From Deltaproteobacteria bacterium (lineage in GTDB: Bacteria > JAMCPX01), in the NCBI GenBank assembly GCA_023489065.1, contig JAMDCL010000111.1, positions 1 through 5,881 of the forward strand: a stretch of DNA of 5,881 nucleotides. The letters are read 5' to 3'. Below, piece by piece: positions 1 through 5,881 of this stretch. Position numbers and translations under genes: made by a program. Positions within the stretch are counted from its first letter, which is position 1. Every line of letters starts with the position of its first letter. The notes beneath the pieces were generated by a model. The model saw nothing but the letters and a program-made list of their open reading frames with translations. It was not told the origin of the DNA and ran no database searches.

Positions 1-273
1 CTCCCATGAACCGAAATCGATTTCCCGCAGCTGAGGAAGGATAATGGGTTGAATATCGTAACGCTGTGCAATAATCTCAGCGCTGTTCTGCGCCCTGCTC
101 AGGGGAGAAGAGTATACGAAATTCAAGATTGTGTGCTGTGCCAAAAAATCCGCAAGCATTCCTATCTGCCGTGTTCCGTTCTCTGAAAGAGGTACATTGA
201 TATTGCCTTTATACCTCATTTCATGAGCATTCTCTGTTTCGCCGTGTCGTATCAAATAGATTTTGTTTGCCAT
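1..273 (-). CDS. Histidine phosphatase family protein (phosphoglycerate mutase-like), N-terminal part
   Basis: Only the first 91 codons are inside the window; the gene continues past the left edge. Reading the minus strand from the ATG at 273-271 gives an uninterrupted frame with the histidine-phosphatase signature RHGE at residues 9-12, where His10 would be the phosphorylated nucleophile. It is followed by LSENG (29-33), SSPLSRA (55-61, with a phosphate-binding Arg60) and LREIDFGSWE (82-91, with the likely acid Glu84). These are the usual landmarks of the cofactor-dependent phosphoglycerate mutase/CobC superfamily. A Shine-Dalgarno-like AGGTGG lies at 283-278, just upstream of the ATG, which supports this start. 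There is no signal peptide, so it is probably cytoplasmic. It is divergent from murA. The substrate cannot be told from this part: sugar phosphates, alpha-ribazole phosphate (CobC) or another phosphoester are all possible. The family call is firm; the specific function is open. Confidence 0.9.
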   Translation of the reverse strand, partial: MANKIYLIRHGETENAHEMRYKGNINVPLSENGTRQIGMLADFLAQHTILNFVYSSPLSRAQNSAEIIAQRYDIQPIILPQLREIDFGSWE

Positions 274-325
274 GTCCCCACCTTTTCAAGCTCTGTGCGC
301 AGTTCCGCCGTTCATCAAAACATTT

Positions 326-354
326 TATATATATCAGCCTGCGGCAAATCACAA
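326..354 (-). promoter_or_regulatory. Putative sigma-70 promoter for the histidine phosphatase gene
   Basis: On the minus strand TTGTGA (354-349) and TATATA (331-326) are separated by exactly 17 nt. An overlapping TATAAA (329-324) gives an alternative -10 with a longer spacer. Transcription would start near 319, leaving a leader of about 45 nt before the ATG at 273. This rests on pattern match only. Confidence 0.4.
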
Positions 355-358
355 CTGT

Positions 359-386
359 TTGACAGAATGCGGTTCCAGCGGTTAAT
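359..386 (+). promoter_or_regulatory. Putative sigma-70 promoter for the murA-hisG-hisD-macrodomain operon
   Basis: A perfect -35 hexamer TTGACA lies at 359-364. Sixteen nt later comes GTTAAT at 381-386, which matches 4 of 6 bases of the -10 consensus. The transcript start predicted from this spacing falls at about 392-394, immediately before the murA ATG at 395. An unseen promoter further upstream is also possible. The site is divergent from, and close to, the promoter candidate for the minus-strand gene. Confidence 0.45.
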
Positions 387-394
387 CTCACTCT

Positions 395-1588
395 ATGGAT
401 AAGCTGGTTATAAAGGGACGTAAGAAGCTTTATGGGACTGTTGAAATAAGCGGCGCAAAAAATGCGGCACTGCCGGCAATGGCTGCCGCAATACTGACCT
501 CTGAAGATGTTCAACTTCATGGTGTACCGCATCTTGCGGATGTAACGACCATGGTCGATCTTCTTGAAAAGATGGGTATTAAGACAATGGGTTATAAAGG
601 CGGGCACGAGAACAATCTTAACAAGAACATCATCACCCTCAACACGTCGGGCATGAACACGTATGAGGCCCCGTATGAACTTGTAAAGACCATGAGGGCA
701 TCGGTGCTGGTCCTCGGGCCCCTGGTCGCACGGTATGGGAAAGCAAAGGTTTCCCTGCCGGGCGGTTGTGCCATAGGCAGCAGGCCCATAGATCTGCATA
801 TAAAGGGACTTGCAGCCCTTGGTGCGAATGTTTCAATCGATCATGGCTATGTCAATGTTACGGCAAAAAGGCTTAAAGGCGCAAAGATAGTCTTCGATAC
901 ACCCACGGTAACCGGCACGGAAAACATCATGATGGCAGGAACACTTGCCAAAGGGATAACCGTGATAGAAAATGCAGCAAAAGAGCCTGAAATCTCCAGC
1001 CTGTCCGAGCAGCTGACAAAAATGATAGAGGCCGGGACCTATATTATTGCAGCGGCTGCGGCAGGCGGAGAGGTTGAGGTAACGAACTGCAACCCCAGAC
1101 ATCTGGACGCACTCCTGTTCAAGATGAAAGAGGCCGGCATAGAATACACGGAAACGGATAACAGTGTCATTGTAAAAAGAGAAAGAGATGCATGGCTGAA
1201 AAGCATAACGATAAAGACCATGCCGTATCCGAATTTTCCCACGGATCTTCAGGCACAGTTTATGGTACTGATGACGCAGGGAGACAGTACGAGTATCATC
1301 ACGGAGACGATATTCGAGAACAGGTTCATGCACGTAGCAGAGCTGGGAAGAATGGGGGCCGATATCACGGTTGAAAACAACGTCGCGATAGTAAAAGGCA
1401 GGACACGTCTCACGGGTGCGCAGATTATGGCAACAGACCTGCGGGCAAGCGCATCCCTCGTTATTGCAGGGCTTATGGCAGATAATGTTACGGAGTTATC
1501 CAGAATATATCACCTTGACAGGGGGTATGAGGTTATGGAGAAAAAGTTATCAAAGATAGGCGCAAAAATTGAAAGGGTGAAGGTATGA
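395..1588 (+). CDS. murA: UDP-N-acetylglucosamine 1-carboxyvinyltransferase (MurA) with an internal ~31-residue deletion
   Basis: MurA transfers the enolpyruvyl group of PEP to UDP-GlcNAc, the first committed step of peptidoglycan synthesis in the cytoplasm. Visible landmarks are SGAKNAALP with Lys22 and Asn23, [22 protein letters not shown] with the PEP-reactive Cys125 (Cys115 in E. coli, the fosfomycin target), NAAKEPE with Glu197 and Glu199, FPTDLQAQF with Asp284, [15 protein letters not shown] with Asp348 and Arg350, and HLDRGYE with Arg376. The protein has 397 residues against about 419 in E. coli. The difference is concentrated at residues 210/211, where LTKM runs straight into IEAGTY; about 31 residues normally between these segments (E. 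coli about 202-232) are absent. The start is fixed by an in-frame TAA at 383-385 and by alignment of the N-terminus. No Shine-Dalgarno sequence precedes the ATG. The stop overlaps the hisG start (ATGA, 1585-1588). The family is certain; whether this version is active is doubtful. Confidence 0.93.
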   Translation: MDKLVIKGRKKLYGTVEISGAKNAALPAMAAAILTSEDVQLHGVPHLADVTTMVDLLEKMGIKTMGYKGGHENNLNKNIITLNTSGMNTYEAPYELVKTMRASVLVLGPLVARYGKAKVSLPGGCAIGSRPIDLHIKGLAALGANVSIDHGYVNVTAKRLKGAKIVFDTPTVTGTENIMMAGTLAKGITVIENAAKEPEISSLSEQLTKMIEAGTYIIAAAAAGGEVEVTNCNPRHLDALLFKMKEAGIEYTETDNSVIVKRERDAWLKSITIKTMPYPNFPTDLQAQFMVLMTQGDSTSIITETIFENRFMHVAELGRMGADITVENNVAIVKGRTRLTGAQIMATDLRASASLVIAGLMADNVTELSRIYHLDRGYEVMEKKLSKIGAKIERVKV

Positions 1589-2214
1589 CTATTAAAATAG
1601 GACTGCCTAAGGGCAGGATGCTGGCAGAATCCGTCGCAGCTCTGAAAAAGAGCGGACTTGATTTTTCACCGGCACTCAACAAATCGAGAAGACTGAGGTT
1701 TGCAGCACCCGATGGGAAGGCAGAGGCCATTGTCATCCGGGCTGTAGACCTGCTTACGTATGTAGAGTGCGGTGCGGTTGACCTTGGTATCATCGGATAC
1801 GATCTCGTAAAGGAACAGAACCGGGATATTGTTACGGCGTTTGCATTCGGTTTCGGTAAATGCAGGCTTTCTGTTGCAGGTGCACAAGGCAGCGGAATCA
1901 TGGAGAGGCCGGACCTTTCCGGCATACGGGTCGCCACAAAATACCCGCATCTCGCGTCAGAATATTTCGAAAAAAAGGGATTTCAGGCAGAGGTAATAAA
2001 ACTCTACGGTGCAATCGAGCTCGCGCCGCTTTTCGGTATCTCAGACCTTATTGTCGATCTTGTTTCAACCGGAGAAACATTAAAGACCAACGGACTGGAA
2101 GAGCTTGAGGTCATCATGCAATCTTCCGCACGGCTGGTTGTCAATAAAGCTTCCCTGAGGACAAAACAGGAAGATATGAACAAGATACTGTCCAGACTCA
2201 GGAGGACCGTATGA
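1585..2214 (+). CDS. hisG: ATP phosphoribosyltransferase, short form (HisG-S)
   Basis: HisG condenses ATP with PRPP to give N1-(5-phosphoribosyl)-ATP, the first step of histidine synthesis. The N-terminus has the family GLPKGRM motif. DLGIIGYD follows in the first lobe, and the PRPP-binding region DLVSTGETLKTNGL lies at about residues 158-171. At 209 residues the protein is the short type, lacking the C-terminal ACT-like histidine-binding domain of the roughly 300-residue form. Short HisG enzymes work with the HisRS-like partner HisZ, which also supplies feedback inhibition; no hisZ lies in this window, so it should be elsewhere. The start overlaps the murA stop by 4 nt and is preceded by a modest GAAGGT; the stop overlaps the hisD start by 4 nt. 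Translational coupling along the three genes is therefore likely. Confidence 0.96.
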   Translation: MTIKIGLPKGRMLAESVAALKKSGLDFSPALNKSRRLRFAAPDGKAEAIVIRAVDLLTYVECGAVDLGIIGYDLVKEQNRDIVTAFAFGFGKCRLSVAGAQGSGIMERPDLSGIRVATKYPHLASEYFEKKGFQAEVIKLYGAIELAPLFGISDLIVDLVSTGETLKTNGLEELEVIMQSSARLVVNKASLRTKQEDMNKILSRLRRTV

Positions 2215-3473
2215 TAAAGGTAATAAATACATCCGATATTGGAGCGGTCCTCGCAAAAAGAAAAGGGACGTACGGGGATATCCAGGAACCGGTGAAAAAG
2301 ATCATCGGTGACGTACGGAAACATGGGGATCGGGCGCTGTTGAAATTCCGGAAGCTCTACGATCATATCGGCTCAAAAGATCTGACGGTTAATCGGAAAG
2401 AAATAAAATCGGCTTTCAACAGGCTTAGCCGCACCGAAAAGCAGGCATTTATGTTTGCTATAAAGAGGGTAACTGCTTTTCATAAACAGGAGAAAAAGCG
2501 TATAAAACCGTGGAGGCTTGCGGAGAGCACCGGGATTTCCTACGGCGAGTTCTTTTCTCCCGTGCAGCGCGTCGGACTGTATGTACCCGGCGGCAGCGCA
2601 TCCTACCCTTCAACCGTAATCATGAATGCAGTTCCTGCGCTCGTTGCAGGTGTAAAACACATAACGATGGCAACGCCTTCTCCGGATTATCCTGTACTCG
2701 CCGTTGCAGGCATACTCGGTATTGAAAGGGTAGTATCCATGGGTGGAGCACATGCGATAGCAGCCCTTGCATACGGTACCGAAAGCATCGAAAAGGTGGA
2801 CAAGATTGTCGGCCCGGGCAACCGCTATGTTACGCTTGCAAAAAAGCTCGTCTATGGAGATGTCGGGATTGATATGGTGGCCGGTCCGAGCGAGGTTGTC
2901 ATTGTTGCAGACGGGTCGGTGAATCCTTCCTTCATCGCTGCAGACCTTATGGCACAGGCAGAGCATGATGAACAGGCAATGAGCGTTTTGATCGCACCCA
3001 CTCCTTTATATATTAAAAAGGTGAACGAGCACGTGCGCAGACTCGTCAGCTCTATGAAGAAAAAGGACACGATCAATAAAAGCCTCCGGAACTATGGATT
3101 TGCCGTCGTTGCCAATACTCAGAAACGCGCAATGGATGTTGCCAATATGATCGCACCGGAACACCTTGAACTTGCGGTAAAAAAACCACAGGAATATCTT
3201 AAATTCGTCAGACATGCCGGCGCCGTTTTCCTCGGGGCTTACACACCCGAGGTGCTTGGCGATTATGTGGCAGGCCCCGACCATGTGCTTCCCACCATGG
3301 GGTCCGCACGGTTTTCGTCCGGGCTTGGCGTGTACGATTTTATGAAAAGGACAACCCTCCTCGAGGTCAAGGAAAACGGTTTTTTAAGGCTTGCGCAGCA
3401 TGCCGGAGTCATCGGGAGGGTAGAAGGCCTCGAGGCCCATACCCTGTCAGCCCGCATAAGAATACGCCGGTAA
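2211..3473 (+). CDS. hisD: Histidinol dehydrogenase
   Basis: HisD is a zinc-dependent, NAD-linked enzyme that oxidises L-histidinol to L-histidine in two steps, the end of the pathway. The protein is 420 residues, close to the usual 420-440. Family motifs occur in order: YVPGG, GGAHAIAALAYGT, VGPGNRYV, VAGPSEV, AQAEHDEQA with zinc ligands Gln249 and His252, PEHLEL with the catalytic Glu317 and His318, GDYVAGPDHVLPT with zinc ligand Asp351, and LEAHTLSAR with zinc ligand His410. All expected metal and catalytic residues are present, so it should be active. Two positions differ from the commonest form (GGAQ reads GGAH, GPNH reads GPDH); these look like tolerated variation. The ATG follows a strong AGGAGG (2200-2205) inside the end of hisG, with 5 nt spacing. 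Further his genes do not follow. Confidence 0.97.
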   Translation: MIKVINTSDIGAVLAKRKGTYGDIQEPVKKIIGDVRKHGDRALLKFRKLYDHIGSKDLTVNRKEIKSAFNRLSRTEKQAFMFAIKRVTAFHKQEKKRIKPWRLAESTGISYGEFFSPVQRVGLYVPGGSASYPSTVIMNAVPALVAGVKHITMATPSPDYPVLAVAGILGIERVVSMGGAHAIAALAYGTESIEKVDKIVGPGNRYVTLAKKLVYGDVGIDMVAGPSEVVIVADGSVNPSFIAADLMAQAEHDEQAMSVLIAPTPLYIKKVNEHVRRLVSSMKKKDTINKSLRNYGFAVVANTQKRAMDVANMIAPEHLELAVKKPQEYLKFVRHAGAVFLGAYTPEVLGDYVAGPDHVLPTMGSARFSSGLGVYDFMKRTTLLEVKENGFLRLAQHAGVIGRVEGLEAHTLSARIRIRR

Positions 3474-3487
3474 AAAAGGGGCCGGGC

Positions 3488-4030
3488 ATGGAATTAACCG
3501 CCGGAAACACGGTACTGTCCCTTGTAAAGGGTGATATTACCCTGGAGCAGACCGATGCAATAGTCAATGCAGCAAACTCGAGACTTGCAGGAGGCGGCGG
3601 CGTTGATGGGGCCATCCACAGGGCAGGCGGTCCGGCTATAACGGAAGAGTGCAGGAAGATTGGCGGCTGTCCTACGGGCAGTGCGGTCATTACATCAGGG
3701 GGCAACCTGAAGGCTCGGTATATCATCCATGCGGTAGGCCCGGTATACCATGATGGGAAACGCGGAGAGGACAGGCTGCTGGCCGGAGCTTATAAAACGA
3801 GCCTCGAGCTTGCGGTGAGCCAAAAACTGAAAAGTATTGCCTTCCCTGCCATAAGCACCGGGATATACGGTTATCCGGTTGACCAGGCAGCGCACGTCGC
3901 CCTCACCACGGTGCTCGATTTTGTCAAAACGAACACAGGGCTGTCGCTCGTCAGGTTCGTACTGTTCTCGGACAGCGATCTGAAGGTATACGAGAATACC
4001 CTGAAGCGGTTAACCACGGAAAAGCAATAG
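3488..4030 (+). CDS. Macrodomain protein, MacroD/YmdB-type O-acetyl-ADP-ribose deacetylase or mono-ADP-ribosyl hydrolase
   Basis: This 180-residue protein is a single macrodomain, similar in length and layout to E. coli YmdB (177 residues). It has GDIT at 15-18, NAAN at 27-30 and then a GGGGVDGAIHRAGG block at 35-48. Asn30 and Asp40 correspond to YmdB Asn25 and Asp35, the residues tied to catalysis. The second ligand loop ISTGIYGYP is also present. The MacroD class removes acetyl from O-acetyl-ADP-ribose and ADP-ribose from acidic side chains; the cellular substrate here is unknown. It is cytoplasmic, with no signal or membrane segment. The ATG lies 14 nt after the hisD stop, with AAGGGG about 6 nt upstream, so it is almost certainly the last gene of the murA-hisG-hisD transcript. 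This is an unusual partner for histidine genes. The class assignment is strong; the exact reaction is inferred. Confidence 0.93.
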   Translation: MELTAGNTVLSLVKGDITLEQTDAIVNAANSRLAGGGGVDGAIHRAGGPAITEECRKIGGCPTGSAVITSGGNLKARYIIHAVGPVYHDGKRGEDRLLAGAYKTSLELAVSQKLKSIAFPAISTGIYGYPVDQAAHVALTTVLDFVKTNTGLSLVRFVLFSDSDLKVYENTLKRLTTEKQ

Positions 4031-5616
<1,586 letters not shown>

Positions 5617-5881
5617 AAGTTATAGAGGGAAGCGGTCTGGTCCAGATAATACAATTGCCCTTATCAGCGGCAGAGAATCAGCGGTTGATTGATTTTGGAA
5701 TTACCTCAAAGGTAATTCAACCGGTACGGGAGAGGCTCTATGCTTCTTTTTTTATGAGTAGTTTTTTCAACATCAGTTCAAAGATTCAAACAATTCCGTC
5801 GATAACAATCTCTGTCCAGGGTAGGCAAGGCCTGCATCGCTGTCGGGGGAAAATACCGATCCCAGAGGCCAGGGCAGAGCC
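5617..5881. other. Region downstream of gdhA without a convincing gene
   Basis: These 265 nt to the right edge show no recognisable gene. They contain a short palindrome with centre T (TCTGG-T-CCAGA, 5636-5646), a direct repeat ATCAGCGG (5663-5670 and 5677-5684), an inverted repeat at 5698-5718 and a possible multi-helix structure at 5810-5879. Short frames run off the right edge on both strands (plus from the ATG at 5754; minus ending in TGA at 5788-5786), but I could not recognise either. Confidence 0.6.
5698..5718. repeat. Perfect 9-bp inverted repeat downstream of gdhA
   Basis: GAATTACCT (5698-5706) and AGGTAATTC (5710-5718) are exact reverse complements separated by CAA. It lies 82 nt after the gdhA stop. 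No T-run follows directly on either strand, so it is not a standard intrinsic terminator. It could be a 3' mRNA stem, a protein-binding palindrome or a relic of a small repeat element. Confidence 0.7.

Noticed and set aside
221..799. Minus-strand open frame (192 codons) overlapping the phosphatase gene start, the divergent promoter region and murA
   Set aside because: It conflicts with two well-supported genes, resembles no known family and has shadow-frame composition.
833..1333. Long minus-strand open frame (166 codons) inside murA
   Set aside because: It lies wholly antisense to a clear MurA frame, has no recognisable domain and a cysteine- and histidine-rich composition typical of shadow frames. 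The same applies to the other antisense frames over hisG, hisD and gdhA.
1585..2214. HisG truncated by a frameshift, since it lacks the C-terminal regulatory domain
   Set aside because: Its 209 residues match the well-known short HisG family that partners with HisZ, and its stop is neatly coupled to the hisD start.
2950..3290. Damaged active site in HisD because GPNH reads GPDH and GGAQ reads GGAH
   Set aside because: The zinc ligands (Gln249, His252, Asp351, His410) and the catalytic Glu317 and His318 are all present, so these look like natural substitutions.
5754..5881. Partial plus-strand gene starting at the ATG at 5754 and running off the right edge
   Set aside because: It has no ribosome binding site, no recognisable similarity and only 42 codons, and a competing minus-strand frame covers the same bases. 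It cannot be supported without more sequence.
5786..5881. C-terminal end of a minus-strand gene entering from the right edge (31 codons before TGA)
   Set aside because: The frame is open and could be real, but the peptide matches no family I recognise and overlaps the possible structured element. It is too short to call.

Overview
The window is a stretch of ordinary bacterial chromosome. It holds one gene cut by the left edge, a compact four-gene transcription unit, and one separate metabolic gene. No tRNA, rRNA, CRISPR array, transposase or phage gene was recognised. The order murA-hisG-hisD, with ATGA start/stop overlaps, and the short form of HisG resemble gene orders I know from Deltaproteobacteria (Desulfobacterota) such as Geobacter relatives. 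An anaerobic Gram-negative of that broad kind is my best guess, with low confidence.

Layout. Positions 1-273 (minus) hold the first 91 codons of a histidine-phosphatase (phosphoglycerate-mutase superfamily) protein. Positions 274-394 are a divergent promoter region. Positions 395-4030 (plus) carry murA (first committed step of peptidoglycan synthesis), hisG and hisD (first and last steps of histidine synthesis) and a MacroD-type macrodomain gene. The first three overlap by 4 nt and the fourth follows after 14 nt, so all four probably share one transcript. Positions 4031-4269 are an AT-richer spacer ending in a strong ribosome binding site. Positions 4270-5616 (plus) encode a hexameric-type, probably NADP-dependent glutamate dehydrogenase. 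Positions 5617-5881 contain no convincing gene but do contain inverted repeats.

How the genes fit together. Glutamate dehydrogenase assimilates ammonia into glutamate, the amino donor for histidine synthesis, although gdhA appears to be a separate unit. HisG is the short form and needs HisZ, which is not in the window. The other his genes are also absent, so the pathway is split in this genome. The macrodomain protein sits where further his genes often lie in related operons.

The most unusual feature is in MurA. The reading frame is intact and the listed substrate and catalytic residues are present, but about 31 residues are missing precisely between residues 210 and 211 compared with E. coli MurA. 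Two further points deserve attention. The murA promoter would place the transcript start almost on the ATG (a leaderless mRNA), and a potential multi-helix structure lies at the right edge. I found no convincing evidence of an undescribed multi-gene system.
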